A DNA stretch of 36,315 bases, from the NCBI GenBank assembly GCA_002009475.1, contig AYTS01000074.1, forward strand, positions 1 to 36,315, written 5' to 3'. The position numbers and the translations under genes are program-made. Below the pieces are notes generated by a model. That model was not told the origin of the DNA. It did no database searches and saw only the letters and a list, made by a program, of their open reading frames with translations. Below, piece after piece: positions 15,910 through 25,487 of the stretch (position 1 is its first letter; every line of letters begins with the position of its first letter). The stretch is from Candidatus Brocadia carolinensis. Its GTDB lineage: Bacteria; Planctomycetota; Brocadiia; Brocadiales; Brocadiaceae.

Positions 15910-16014
15910 ATGGTATTGGCTACAGAAAATGTATTAAATACTGCACGTGATCAAGGTGTTAAGAAAACCGGCAAAAAGGATATAGTCTTTGTGCTTTTAG
16001 GAAATTTCACTTAA
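15910..16014 (+). CDS. Possible 34-residue leader ORF before wecB
   Basis: An ATG at 15910 opens a frame of 34 codons (starting [19 protein letters not shown]) that stops five bases before the wecB ATG. AAGG lies about seven bases upstream. The position, as first frame of a long cluster and nearly abutting wecB, suits a leader peptide or coupling ORF. The sequence matches nothing I know and may be chance. Confidence 0.25.
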   Translation: MVLATENVLNTARDQGVKKTGKKDIVFVLLGNFT

Positions 16015-16019
16015 AAAAG

Positions 16020-17156
16020 ATGGTAAAGACGAAGATATTTACTGTCTTTGGTACCCGTCCCGAAGCCATTAAGATGGCGCCCGTCATAAAGGCGTTGCAA
16101 GCTCATACTGATTTTTTCAGGTTACGGATTTGTGTTACAGCGCAGCACCGTCATATGCTCGATCAATTTCTAAACCTTTTCAGTATCCAGCCTGATTACG
16201 ATTTAAATCTGATGCATCCAGGGCAAGACCTTACTGATATTACCGTGAAGGTATTGGCGGGTTTGCGAGACATATTCCGGCGTGATCGTCCAGACCGGGT
16301 GCTCGTTCAGGGCGACACCACCACTACCTTTGCTGCAAGTCTGGCAGCATTCTATGAAAAAATACCGGTTGCCCATATAGAGGCCGGTCTGCGGACAGGC
16401 AATGTCTATGCCCCATGGCCGGAAGAGATGAATCGTTGTCTTACGAGTACCATTGCAGATATACATTTTGCTCCAACTCTTTTAGCCCGGGAAAACCTTA
16501 TCCGTGAGAACATACCTGCAGAGCAAATTGTTGTTACGGGGAATACCGTGATAGACGCTCTGTTGAGTGTTGTAAAACGCATTCAAACAGATAAGGAATT
16601 GGAGAACCAGTTAGCCGGGCAGTTTACCTTTCTGGACTCTGCTAAACGATTGATACTCATTACCGGTCACCGGCGTGAAAATTTTGGGGAAGGATTTAAG
16701 CATATCTGTAATGCGTTATCCCGGATAGCCTGCCGAAAGGATGTGCAGGTTGTTTATCCAGTGCATCTCAATCCTAATGTCCGGGAACCTGTACAAGGAA
16801 TTCTTGGATCGACGAAAAACATCTATCTTATAGAACCTCTGGAATATTTGCCCTTTGTATATTTGATGAGTAAGTCAGCAATAATTATTACTGACTCCGG
16901 TGGTATCCAGGAAGAAGCTCCCTCGTTAGGCAAGCCGGTGCTTGTTATGCGTGAAACCACAGAAAGGCCGGAGGCAGTCATGGCTGGAACTGTTCGTTTG
17001 GTAGGAACAGATGAGGGCCGTATCGTTCGTGAAGCTGAGAAATTGCTGGATGATCCGGGCGAATATAAAAAAATGAGTCACGCCCATAATCCTTATGGTG
17101 ATGGTAAGTCAAGCGAAAGAATCGTCAAGGAATTATTACGTGCATATACCCTTTAA
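16020..17156 (+). CDS. wecB: UDP-N-acetylglucosamine 2-epimerase (non-hydrolysing)
   Basis: A 378-residue enzyme converting UDP-GlcNAc to UDP-ManNAc in the cytoplasm. It has the family's [16 protein letters not shown] opening at residue 11, [19 protein letters not shown], and [20 protein letters not shown] with the conserved Asp/Glu/His set. It continues with [24 protein letters not shown], and the UDP-binding end [20 protein letters not shown] followed by RETTERPEA. Length is normal. It begins the plus-strand polysaccharide cluster and overlaps the next gene, the dehydrogenase that oxidises its product, by 17 bases, so the pair supplies UDP-ManNAcA. Confidence 0.94.
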   Translation: MVKTKIFTVFGTRPEAIKMAPVIKALQAHTDFFRLRICVTAQHRHMLDQFLNLFSIQPDYDLNLMHPGQDLTDITVKVLAGLRDIFRRDRPDRVLVQGDTTTTFAASLAAFYEKIPVAHIEAGLRTGNVYAPWPEEMNRCLTSTIADIHFAPTLLARENLIRENIPAEQIVVTGNTVIDALLSVVKRIQTDKELENQLAGQFTFLDSAKRLILITGHRRENFGEGFKHICNALSRIACRKDVQVVYPVHLNPNVREPVQGILGSTKNIYLIEPLEYLPFVYLMSKSAIIITDSGGIQEEAPSLGKPVLVMRETTERPEAVMAGTVRLVGTDEGRIVREAEKLLDDPGEYKKMSHAHNPYGDGKSSERIVKELLRAYTL

Positions 17157-18390
17157 AAGAGTATCGGTTATAGGACTTGGCTACATAGGAATGCCAACGG
17201 CTGCGATATTAGCAAGCAGGGGTATAAAGGTAATTGGTGTTGATATTAACCCAAAAGTTGTTGAAACTATCAATGGTGGTAAAATCCATATTATCGAGCC
17301 GGAACTTGATGCCATTGTTCAAACCGTTGTTTTGTCCGGCAAACTCCTTGCAACAACGAAACCAGAGACTGCGGATGCATTTGTCATTGCCGTGCCTACT
17401 CCTTTCAAGGAAAAACATGAGCCAGACCTTTCGTATGTAAAGACGGCAGCCCAGTCGATTGCTCCTGTGTTAGAGAAAGGCAATCTTGTTATTCTTGAAT
17501 CAACTTCCCCTGTTGGCACCACAGAGCAGTTAGCCTCATGGCTGGCAGAGAAAAGACCGGATTTACAGTTTCCGGATCAGGCAGATGAAAGCGCGGATAT
17601 TCAAATTGCCTATTGTCCGGAAAGGGTGTTGCCCGGTCGTATTCTTAGAGAATTAGTTGAAAATGACAGGGTTATCGGGGGATTAACAAAGCGATGTGCC
17701 AGAAGGGCTATGGAACTCTATAAAATCTTTGTTCAGGGAGAATGTGTTATTACAGACGTTCGGATTGCCGAAATGACGAAGTTGACGGAAAACTCATTCC
17801 GGGATGTCAATATTGCCTTTGCCAATGAGCTTTCCATGATATGCGAAAAACTGGACATCGATGTTTGGGCATTAATTCAACTTGCCAATCGACACCCAAG
17901 AGTAAAGATCTTGCAGCCAGGTCCTGGTGTTGGCGGTCACTGTATTGCTATAGATCCATGGTTTATTGTATCAGCCGTACCTGAATATGCGCAACTCATC
18001 CGGATGGCACGAGAGGTCAACGACAGCAAACCGCATTATATTTTAACAAAAATCAGAGAAAAGGCAACGCGCTTCAAGGCTCCAATTATTGCCTGTTTGG
18101 GTCTGTCGTTTAAGGCAGATATCGATGATTTACGGGAAAGTCCATCTGTAGATATTGTGAAAGAACTGATTGCCGGAAATGTAGGAAAACTCTTAGTGGT
18201 GGAACCATATATTGAAGCCCTTCCCCCGTCACTCAATGGTAATGTTGGTGTTGAATTGGTTGATCTTGAAGATGCTTTAATTCAGGCAGATATTATCGTA
18301 TTGCTGGTAAATCATAAAGTGTTTTACGATGTTGACCGCAAGGCCCTTGAAGGGAAAGTCGTTATTGATACCCGGGGAATCTGGAAATGA
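17140..18390 (+). CDS. wecC: UDP-N-acetyl-D-mannosamine dehydrogenase (WecC type)
   Basis: An NAD-dependent UDP-sugar dehydrogenase. The Rossmann motif is [20 protein letters not shown]. It also has [60 protein letters not shown] with the catalytic Lys/Asn, and [15 protein letters not shown] carrying the nucleophilic cysteine. [18 protein letters not shown] marks the C-terminal NAD domain. It oxidises UDP-ManNAc at C6 to the uronic acid UDP-ManNAcA. An ATG at 17095 is open, but it would add 15 residues of poor family fit and has no ribosome binding site. The GTG at 17140, preceded by AAGGA, gives the usual short lead before VSVIGLG. Its stop overlaps the next start as ATGA. Confidence 0.92.
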   Translation: MHIPFKRVSVIGLGYIGMPTAAILASRGIKVIGVDINPKVVETINGGKIHIIEPELDAIVQTVVLSGKLLATTKPETADAFVIAVPTPFKEKHEPDLSYVKTAAQSIAPVLEKGNLVILESTSPVGTTEQLASWLAEKRPDLQFPDQADESADIQIAYCPERVLPGRILRELVENDRVIGGLTKRCARRAMELYKIFVQGECVITDVRIAEMTKLTENSFRDVNIAFANELSMICEKLDIDVWALIQLANRHPRVKILQPGPGVGGHCIAIDPWFIVSAVPEYAQLIRMAREVNDSKPHYILTKIREKATRFKAPIIACLGLSFKADIDDLRESPSVDIVKELIAGNVGKLLVVEPYIEALPPSLNGNVGVELVDLEDALIQADIIVLLVNHKVFYDVDRKALEGKVVIDTRGIWK

Positions 18391-20540
18391 AGCAAGTATT
18401 GATCAGGCAAGGGCAGGCAGTGGTGGAGGAGATTCCCGTACCGCAGGTCGGGCCAGGGACAGTGCTTGTGCGTGTGAACCACTCTTGCATCTCAATCGGC
18501 ACGGAAATGAGTGGTGTCAAAGCGACAAGTCTTCCGCTCTGGAAGAGGGCACTCAAACAGCCGGAAAATGTAAAAAAAGTGTTGCAGATGGTTACTACCC
18601 AGGGGCTTGCCCGTACCCGGAGCTTAGTTGACGCCAAACTTTCCGTCGGTCAGCCAACAGGATACTCTGCCGCTGGCGTTGTATCAGAAGTTGGCAGCGG
18701 AATTGACGACCTGCGTCCCGGTGATCGTGTGGCGTGTGCAGGGGCTCAATGTGCCCACCATGCAGAATTCATCTGCGTTCCGCGAAATCTGACAGTCCCG
18801 ATTCCTAAAAACATAGATTTTGCTTCGGCTAGTACTGTTACCCTGGGGGCAATTGCCCTACAGGGCGTACGCCGTGCTAACCCGACATTAGGTGAAACGT
18901 TTGTCGTTATCGGTTTAGGTGTGCTGGGTCAACTTATGGTGCAATTGCTCAAAATTAATGGTTGCAGAGTCATTGGTGTTGATCTTGACAAGGGACGGAT
19001 CGAAATGGCCAGGAAACTTGGGATGGATATCGAAATCCATCCTGATACGTGCAATGATGTGGAAGAGGTTATTCGTTTTACGGATGGCATTGGTTCTGAC
19101 GGAGTGATTATCGCCGCCGCAACCTCCTCCCATAAGATAATTTCAACGGCCTTCCATATGTGTCGTAAAAAAGGGCGCGTCGTATTGGTTGGTGACGTGG
19201 GCTTGCATCTCAATCGTGCGGATTTTTATCAAAAGGAACTGGATTTTTTTATTTCGACTTCTTACGGTCCGGGCCGGTATGACCATCTTTATGAAGAAAA
19301 AGGGTTAGATTATCCGGTGCCATATGTACGCTGGACTGAAAATCGTAACATGGCTGAGTATGTGAGATTGGTTGCGGAAGGAAGAGTCAGAGTAGAGCCT
19401 CTTATTGCCGCTACCTATCCCATAGAGCATGTTACGGAGGCCTATGAGTCTTTAAAAGGGGAAGGCGTTAAACCCCTTATGGTATTACTGTCCTATCCGC
19501 ATAACACAGAAGATGCTCCTCTGCTCCGTGTTATCCCAAACCCAACTGCACAATCTGTTGGAATTCATCGAATTAAAATCGCAATTGCAGGGGCAGGCAG
19601 TTTTTTAAAAGGTATGCATCTTCCTAATCTCCAGTCATTATCAAATCTGTATCATATACAGGCAATTATGAGTCGTACCGGCCATAATGCAGTTGCTACT
19701 GCCAAACAGTTTAACGCTAATTATGCTACGACTGATTACCAGCAGATCCTCAACGATCCGGAAGTTGATGCCATCCTGATCGCCACGCGGCACAATCTCC
19801 ATACTGTCATGGCGCTGAACGCGCTTAAGGCAGGCAAGCATGTTTTCCTGGAAAAGCCCTTAGCGCTGACAAGGGCTGAACTGAAAGAGATCGAGGATTT
19901 TTATTCATCATCGAATACAAGTCAGCCTTTGCCTGTGTTGTTAACTGGTTTTAACCGCCGTTTTTCCTGTTATGCGCAACACGTCCATGGGCTGATCAGG
20001 AATCGAAGTAATCCTATGATACTTAATTACCGAATGAACGCAGGATACCTTCCGCCGGATCATTGGGTTCATACAGAAGAAGGAGGCGGACGCAACAGGG
20101 GGGAGGCATGTCATATTTACGACCTTTTTACATATCTGACGAATAGTAAAGTATTGTCCGTTGATGCCAGGGCTATCAAACCCGTCAGCGGCTATTATAG
20201 CGGTAAGGATAATTTCGTAGCGACAATGACTTTTAAGGACGGTTCGGTTGCCACTCTAACGTATACAGCTCTTGGCAACAAGGAATATCCAAAAGAGCGA
20301 CTCGAAATTTTTGCCGATGGGAAGGTGCTGTTCCTGGACGATTACAAAAAACTTACGATGGTGGGCGTCAAAGGAAAAGGTATAGAAACAAAAAATACGA
20401 ATAAGGGGCAAAAAGAAGAACTCGAAGCCTTTGCCCTTGCTATTCAAAAGGGCGGTGAGTGGCCAATTCCTCTCTGGCAGCAGGTGCAGGCAACGGAGAT
20501 AGCGATCCTGGTAGAAAATGAGATTGGAAGTATGTCGTAA
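18387..20540 (+). CDS. Two-domain oxidoreductase: zinc-type MDR dehydrogenase fused to Gfo/Idh/MocA
   Basis: A 717-residue fusion. Residues 1 to about 365 are a medium-chain dehydrogenase-like domain (GYSAAGVVSEVGSGIDDLRP, then GDRVACAG, then VVIGLGVLGQLMVQLLKING as the NAD(P) fold). Residues from about 395 are a Gfo/Idh/MocA oxidoreductase (KIAIAGAGSFLKGMHLPNLQ, EVDAILIATRHNLHTVMAL, and the hallmark GKHVFLEKPLALT). Such 'bi-domain' proteins recur in bacterial surface-polysaccharide clusters and are assumed to act on nucleotide-sugar or sugar-acid intermediates; the reaction is not known to me. Start overlaps the wecC stop (ATGA), and its stop overlaps the asnB start by one base (TAATG), so all are probably translated together. 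Confidence 0.85.
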   Translation: MKQVLIRQGQAVVEEIPVPQVGPGTVLVRVNHSCISIGTEMSGVKATSLPLWKRALKQPENVKKVLQMVTTQGLARTRSLVDAKLSVGQPTGYSAAGVVSEVGSGIDDLRPGDRVACAGAQCAHHAEFICVPRNLTVPIPKNIDFASASTVTLGAIALQGVRRANPTLGETFVVIGLGVLGQLMVQLLKINGCRVIGVDLDKGRIEMARKLGMDIEIHPDTCNDVEEVIRFTDGIGSDGVIIAAATSSHKIISTAFHMCRKKGRVVLVGDVGLHLNRADFYQKELDFFISTSYGPGRYDHLYEEKGLDYPVPYVRWTENRNMAEYVRLVAEGRVRVEPLIAATYPIEHVTEAYESLKGEGVKPLMVLLSYPHNTEDAPLLRVIPNPTAQSVGIHRIKIAIAGAGSFLKGMHLPNLQSLSNLYHIQAIMSRTGHNAVATAKQFNANYATTDYQQILNDPEVDAILIATRHNLHTVMALNALKAGKHVFLEKPLALTRAELKEIEDFYSSSNTSQPLPVLLTGFNRRFSCYAQHVHGLIRNRSNPMILNYRMNAGYLPPDHWVHTEEGGGRNRGEACHIYDLFTYLTNSKVLSVDARAIKPVSGYYSGKDNFVATMTFKDGSVATLTYTALGNKEYPKERLEIFADGKVLFLDDYKKLTMVGVKGKGIETKNTNKGQKEELEAFALAIQKGGEWPIPLWQQVQATEIAILVENEIGSMS

Positions 20541-22438
20541 TGTGTGGAATAGTAGGGTCTTTCATATTTCGAAACAGCGATTTTCTTGTTACAGAGCCTT
20601 ACATTACCCGAATGCGCGACACCATGGTACATCGGGGGCCGGATGGTGCGGGCGTATGGTTATCAAAAGACGGCAGAGTTGGATTGGGACATCGGCGTCT
20701 TTCCATTATTGATTTATCTCAGGCCGCTGCCCAGCCTATGTGCAATGAAGATGGCACCCTATGGGTATCCTTTAACGGTGAGATATATAATCATGCAGAG
20801 ATACGTGCCGAATTGAAAACAGTCGGTGGTCATCAATGGAAGACTAATCATTCTGATACCGAAGTAATACTCCATGCCTTTGAGCAATGGGGTATTACCT
20901 GTCTACACAAATTCCGCGGTATGTTTGCCATTGCCCTCTGGGATTCAAGAGTTCGAGAGCTATGGCTGATTCGTGACCGTATTGGCATTAAACCATTATA
21001 TTACAGCATTCACAATAACCGTATTACCTTTGCCTCAGAAATTAAGGCATTGCTGGAAGACCCTGACCAGAGACGCGCAGTGCATGAGGAAGCGATTTAC
21101 CATTACCTCTCGTTTTTAACCACCCCTTCTCCTCAAACCTTATTTGACGGGATTAAGAAATTACCCGGTGGTACATGGTTAAAGATAACTGAGGATGGCG
21201 GTGTCCATGAACAGCGCTATTGGGATGTGTGGGATTACACGAGGCCGCTCATCAACGTTTCTGAAGATGAGATTGCCCGCTTGATCCTTTCCGAACTTCG
21301 AACCGCAGTGAAGTTACGCAAAGTGAGTGATGTACCGGTGGGAGTCTTTCTCTCCGGCGGTATCGATTCCAGCACCAATGCAGCACTTTTTTCAGAGGAA
21401 GAAGGGAGACCGATAAACACCTTTTCCATCGGGTACGAGGGAGAATATCAGACATATCAAAATGAACTGAACTATGCTCGAAGAATGGCCACGGAAGTAG
21501 GAGCACAATACCACGAACGGCTCCTTAATATGGAAGACCTTATTACCTTTCTACCACAGATGGTTCATTTGCAGGATGAGCCAATTGCAGATCCTGTTTG
21601 CGTGCCCGTTTATTACGTCTCCAAGCTGGCGCGCGACAACGGCGTTATTGTCTGCCAGGTTGGAGAGGGGGCAGATGAACTCTTTTGGGGTTATCCCGGC
21701 TGGATGACGGCACTCAAGCTTCAACGTCTTGATGACCTGCCAGTGCCACGATTGTTTAAGAAAATAGGACTTCCCTGCCTGCGCTTGCTAGGTAAGGATA
21801 TGACTTCTTATTATGAATGGTTGCGCCGGGGGGCAGAAGGGGAGCCTGTCTTCTGGGGTGGGGCAGAGGCATTTACCGAAACGCAGAAAAGGCGACTGCT
21901 TTCTCCCCGGCTACGCAAAAAATTTATAAATTTTTCTTCATGGGAAGCCTTAAAACCCATCAGACGCCGTTTTGAAGAAAAAGCATGGGAGAAATCACAT
22001 CTCAATTGGATGACATATCTTGATTTAAATCTCCGACTTCCCGAATTGCTCTTGATGCGGGTGGATAAGATGACCATGGGGGTAAGCCTGGAGGGAAGGG
22101 TCCCTTTCCTTGACCATAAGTTTGTAGAGCTAGCCATGGGCATTCCTGAGGCAATAAAGACAAAAAATGGCACCCTAAAATATATACTCAAAAAAGCAGT
22201 GCGTGGACTCATTCCTGATGAACTCATTGACCGCAAAAAACAGGGATTCGGCGTGCCGGTGTATGAATGGTTCTTCGATAAGTTAGGAGAACAAATTCGC
22301 AGAGAACTCAGCGATTTTTGCGACAAGACCGACTTTCTTGACCGTGTCGAAGTAATGCGAATGATTGATCAGGGCAACGGCCCTCAGGCGTGGTATCTGT
22401 TTAATCTTGCATTGTGGTGGAAGGAATATATTGCATGA
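20540..22438 (+). CDS. asnB: Asparagine synthase (glutamine-hydrolysing) family amidotransferase
   Basis: A 632-residue AsnB-type protein. MCGIVGSF exposes Cys2, the glutaminase nucleophile after Met removal. HRRLSIIDLS, SFNGEIYNHAEIRAEL and RDRIGIKPLYYS complete the N-terminal class II amidotransferase domain. The synthetase half has VPVGVFLSGGIDSSTNAALF (PPi loop), VGEGADELFWGY and LMRVDKMTMGVSLEGRVPFL. In polysaccharide clusters AsnB homologues often amidate sugar carboxylates rather than aspartate. Beside a UDP-ManNAcA pathway, conversion of a uronic acid to its amide is a reasonable guess, but asparagine synthesis cannot be excluded. The stop overlaps the flippase start as ATGA. Confidence 0.9.
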   Translation: MCGIVGSFIFRNSDFLVTEPYITRMRDTMVHRGPDGAGVWLSKDGRVGLGHRRLSIIDLSQAAAQPMCNEDGTLWVSFNGEIYNHAEIRAELKTVGGHQWKTNHSDTEVILHAFEQWGITCLHKFRGMFAIALWDSRVRELWLIRDRIGIKPLYYSIHNNRITFASEIKALLEDPDQRRAVHEEAIYHYLSFLTTPSPQTLFDGIKKLPGGTWLKITEDGGVHEQRYWDVWDYTRPLINVSEDEIARLILSELRTAVKLRKVSDVPVGVFLSGGIDSSTNAALFSEEEGRPINTFSIGYEGEYQTYQNELNYARRMATEVGAQYHERLLNMEDLITFLPQMVHLQDEPIADPVCVPVYYVSKLARDNGVIVCQVGEGADELFWGYPGWMTALKLQRLDDLPVPRLFKKIGLPCLRLLGKDMTSYYEWLRRGAEGEPVFWGGAEAFTETQKRRLLSPRLRKKFINFSSWEALKPIRRRFEEKAWEKSHLNWMTYLDLNLRLPELLLMRVDKMTMGVSLEGRVPFLDHKFVELAMGIPEAIKTKNGTLKYILKKAVRGLIPDELIDRKKQGFGVPVYEWFFDKLGEQIRRELSDFCDKTDFLDRVEVMRMIDQGNGPQAWYLFNLALWWKEYIA

Positions 22439-23745
22439 AGACTACGATATATGCCTTATTAACTGCACGGAACGTCTCCTTTTGGCAAGCATTGATTGGT
22501 TTTTATCAAAAAGCAGCCTCTTCTGACTTTATTCGAAAGGTCATGGAAACGTTTGCAACCAGGATAGTACAAATTTGTCTTGGCTTAGTTACTACAGTGT
22601 TAGTGGCAAGAATTCTTAAGCCAGAAGGACGCGGTTTATTTGCTGTTGCAACCACCTTGGGAGCCATTGGTATTCAATTTGGCAATTTGGGTCTTCAAGC
22701 ATCAAACACTTACTATGTAGCTAAAGATCGCAAAATACTTCCAGAATTATTTGCAAATGCCCTAATAGTTAGTTTTGTATTTGGAGGACTTGGTTCAACC
22801 CTAACCTGGCTGTTTTTTGCCTTTCGACCAGATTTAGCTCCCCTACACGGGTTATTGCTCATACTGGCACTTTCTTTTATTCCTTTTGGACTTGCCACTT
22901 TGCTACTGAAAAACCTATTAATAGGTATTTACAAGATCAGAAGTTATAACACTATAGAGATAGCAACTTCAGGTATCAATGTATTCATGATAGTATTATT
23001 AATTATTATAAATTCAGTCTCCACAGAATCTGTTTTTGGCACCGGGTTGATTGCATTGATCATAGGCTTTGCCTGGACTTATTGGAAACTCTCAACGTGT
23101 ATCGGGAAATTTCACAAACCGTCAATTCATTTATTGAAAACCAATATAGGATACGGTTTCAAGGTCTATCTTACCACGTTGTTCGCATTCATGGTCTCGC
23201 GGATTGATTTGCTCATGATCAATTATATGCTCGGAGAAACGCAAGCCGGCTATTACTCCGTTGCGGTATCTCTGGCTAATCTGCTCTTAGTTTTTCCAGC
23301 AGTCGTGCATACTATTTCATTTCCAAAGCTTAGTAGTGAAGTAGATCCTATAAAACGGTGGCAGTTTACCGTTAAAACTGCGTGTGGAATTGGCGCATTT
23401 ATGGTCGTAGCATGTCTTGGCGGTTTATTTTTTGGTAAATACGCAATAATATTATTATTTGGTAAAGTGTTTGAGTCTGCCTATGTTCCTTTTCTCATCA
23501 TGAGTTTAGGAGTGTTAATTTTAAGCGTAGAAGGTATTTTTAGGAAATATATAAACACAGATCCGGTAAAAGGATATCGTAATGAAATTATTTATATATG
23601 GGCAGGTGCACTACCAGTCAACATTGGTCTGAATTACATCCTTATACCATGGATGGGAATAAACGGTGCTGCAACTGCCTCATCAATAAGTCTTTTCCTT
23701 GTATGTTCATTTGCATTTAATTTTGTTATAAAAAATAAATACTGA
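22435..23745 (+). CDS. Wzx-type polysaccharide flippase (MOP superfamily)
   Basis: A 436-residue polytopic membrane protein with about 12 hydrophobic segments. FATRIVQICLGLVTTVLVARILKPEGRGLFAVATTL near residues 36-71 is the typical opening of O-antigen and exopolysaccharide exporters of the MOP family. The helix-loop pattern continues through LLMINYMLGETQAGYYSVAV, another recognisable motif of this family. It would move lipid-linked repeat units across the inner membrane. The start at 22435 (MKTTIYALL) overlaps the asnB stop as ATGA; an in-frame upstream ATG would only lengthen the overlap. A 60-base gap follows, the first real break in the coupled gene series. Confidence 0.85.
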   Translation: MKTTIYALLTARNVSFWQALIGFYQKAASSDFIRKVMETFATRIVQICLGLVTTVLVARILKPEGRGLFAVATTLGAIGIQFGNLGLQASNTYYVAKDRKILPELFANALIVSFVFGGLGSTLTWLFFAFRPDLAPLHGLLLILALSFIPFGLATLLLKNLLIGIYKIRSYNTIEIATSGINVFMIVLLIIINSVSTESVFGTGLIALIIGFAWTYWKLSTCIGKFHKPSIHLLKTNIGYGFKVYLTTLFAFMVSRIDLLMINYMLGETQAGYYSVAVSLANLLLVFPAVVHTISFPKLSSEVDPIKRWQFTVKTACGIGAFMVVACLGGLFFGKYAIILLFGKVFESAYVPFLIMSLGVLILSVEGIFRKYINTDPVKGYRNEIIYIWAGALPVNIGLNYILIPWMGINGAATASSISLFLVCSFAFNFVIKNKY

Positions 23746-23805
23746 TCTTTCGAATGCAAATAGCATGTAAATTATAAATCGATATTTTGTTAAGGCTATA
23801 GATTA

Positions 23806-24603
23806 ATGGGCAAGACGAAAATAAAAAGGGTATTCGATGCATGCACCTATTATATAAAAAAGCCTCTCGATTCTGTTGCTGTGTTTTTACATATTCCTAA
23901 AAATGCAGGTACAACAGTTAACTCTATACTATTTTCAAACTATAATTATTACAGGATCTACATACCTATAGTAATTGGAAGAAATAGTGTCGATGGATTA
24001 CCAAAGACGATACACTGCGAAGACCAGGACATAGTAACGATTCGAAAAACAGTCACAACGATTGGGAATCAACTTGATTGCATCGGGGGGCATATCCCTT
24101 TTGGAATACATGAATACATAAGTAAGCCCTGTAAATATTTTACTTTTTTACGTGAACCAGTAGACAGAAGTATTTCACAGTACAATTATGCAATAATGAA
24201 AAATACCTTACTTGCTCGTATTCTTGAACGATATGATTTTGATTTATCACGCGTTATAGAACAAAAGGCAGCATATCAATTCATGAATGATCAGACAAGA
24301 ATGATCATTGGTAGTGAAAAAGTCGATATAGGCATTGATGAGTTTGAACAAGCAAAAGAGGTTATCAAACAACACTTTGTTTTTGTGGGTACCGTTGGGG
24401 ATTTTGATAAGGACATTCTAAGATTAATGAAAACCTTACAATGGAGGCATATCCCGTCTCAAAAGGAAAATATAGGCATATATCTTGAGGGGAAAAAATC
24501 ATTTGATCAAAATACTATTCGGTTATTAAAAGATGCAAATGAATATGATATAAAGTTGTATGAATGGGTTTTAAATACATCCAAAAATATAAATATCAAC
24601 TAA
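23806..24603 (+). CDS. Carbohydrate sulfotransferase-like protein (Sulfotransfer_2 type)
   Basis: A 265-residue protein. VAVFLHIPKNAGTTVNSILF at about residues 24-43 is the 5'-phosphosulfate loop of PAPS-dependent sulfotransferases, with the H-I-P-K-x-A/G-G-T pattern of the carbohydrate 2-O-sulfotransferase branch. KYFTFLREPVDRSISQYNYA near residues 110-129 is the 3'-phosphate site (R..PxxRxxSxY). Such enzymes transfer sulfate from PAPS to sugar hydroxyls. The gene and its neighbours up to about 28.5 kb look more AT-rich than the wec block. The ribosome binding site is weak (TAAGG, 11 bases before the ATG). With the next gene it points to a sulfated polymer. Confidence 0.78.
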   Translation: MGKTKIKRVFDACTYYIKKPLDSVAVFLHIPKNAGTTVNSILFSNYNYYRIYIPIVIGRNSVDGLPKTIHCEDQDIVTIRKTVTTIGNQLDCIGGHIPFGIHEYISKPCKYFTFLREPVDRSISQYNYAIMKNTLLARILERYDFDLSRVIEQKAAYQFMNDQTRMIIGSEKVDIGIDEFEQAKEVIKQHFVFVGTVGDFDKDILRLMKTLQWRHIPSQKENIGIYLEGKKSFDQNTIRLLKDANEYDIKLYEWVLNTSKNININ

Positions 24604-24638
24604 TTAAAATAATATGATTCAATAAAACAAGGAGCAAT

Positions 24639-25475
24639 ATGATTTCATGCTATTTTGTTACTGGTACAGGAAGATGCGGAACACAATTGTTATCAAAAAT
24701 ACTGAATTGTAGTGGATATACTCACTGCAACCATGAATATTCTATAGACACGCAAAAATTAAAAAAGTCATTCTATAAGAACAAACCTGAGATTTTAATA
24801 AAAGATATAGATAGAACACTGAAATCTACGATTGTTAAATATAATAATTTAGGCAAGATTTACGGAGAATGCTCAGGGCATCTCTATCCCATTTTCCCAG
24901 AGCTTTATCGAAGGTATGAAAATGCCGCTCGATTCGTATTGCTGGTCAGAAACCCGGTAGATTTTGTAAGAAGTGCACTGGCGCGGGGTTTTTTCGATCC
25001 GAACCACCACCATGCATTAGAGCATCTTATTCCACCTGGAGATACCACCATGGGCTTAAGGTGGTCTCAAGCAAGTCCGTTGGAAAAATGTGCGTGGTAT
25101 TGGGCAACAGTCAATAGCATGGTTTACCGTTTTTTCCTATCATTACCGCATACTTTATGGAGGATTTTGCCCATAGAATCTCTCTCTATGGAAGTTATAA
25201 AAACACTCTATGATCATCTCTGTTTGAAAGATTTTGAACAGGCAAAACCTACCATTGAAAATTTACTCTCAATAAGACACAATGCAAGCCCTGGGCAGGG
25301 TGACGAAAGCGATCTAAATCCATTTTCAAAAGAAGTCACCTTGGGAAAACTTGAGACATGGTCTTCTGGCCAAATTGCTGTATTTGAAAAACATGTATTG
25401 CCCATGCAAGAAATTATTTACGGAAAGAATGATTCAAACGTGTCTTACTTTCATAATTTAAGTTTTTTGAGATAA
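24639..25475 (+). CDS. Sulfotransferase-family protein
   Basis: A 278-residue protein beginning CYFVTGTGRCGTQLLSKILN, a 5'-phosphosulfate loop of the GTGRxGT type (residues 4-23). RFVLLVRNPVDFVRSALARG near residues 103-122 is the 3'-phosphate motif with Arg and Ser in place. The two motifs differ clearly from those of the preceding gene, so this is a second, distantly related sulfotransferase rather than a duplicate. It may sulfate another position or another sugar. AAGGAG lies six bases before the ATG. No PAPS synthesis genes are present in this window, so donor supply must come from elsewhere. Confidence 0.72.
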   Translation: MISCYFVTGTGRCGTQLLSKILNCSGYTHCNHEYSIDTQKLKKSFYKNKPEILIKDIDRTLKSTIVKYNNLGKIYGECSGHLYPIFPELYRRYENAARFVLLVRNPVDFVRSALARGFFDPNHHHALEHLIPPGDTTMGLRWSQASPLEKCAWYWATVNSMVYRFFLSLPHTLWRILPIESLSMEVIKTLYDHLCLKDFEQAKPTIENLLSIRHNASPGQGDESDLNPFSKEVTLGKLETWSSGQIAVFEKHVLPMQEIIYGKNDSNVSYFHNLSFLR

Positions 25476-25487
25476 TATACTCGTTGC

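Noticed and set aside
17095..17139. Upstream ATG for wecC
   Set aside because: It would lengthen the protein by 15 residues with no family match and no ribosome binding site; the GTG at 17140 fits better.
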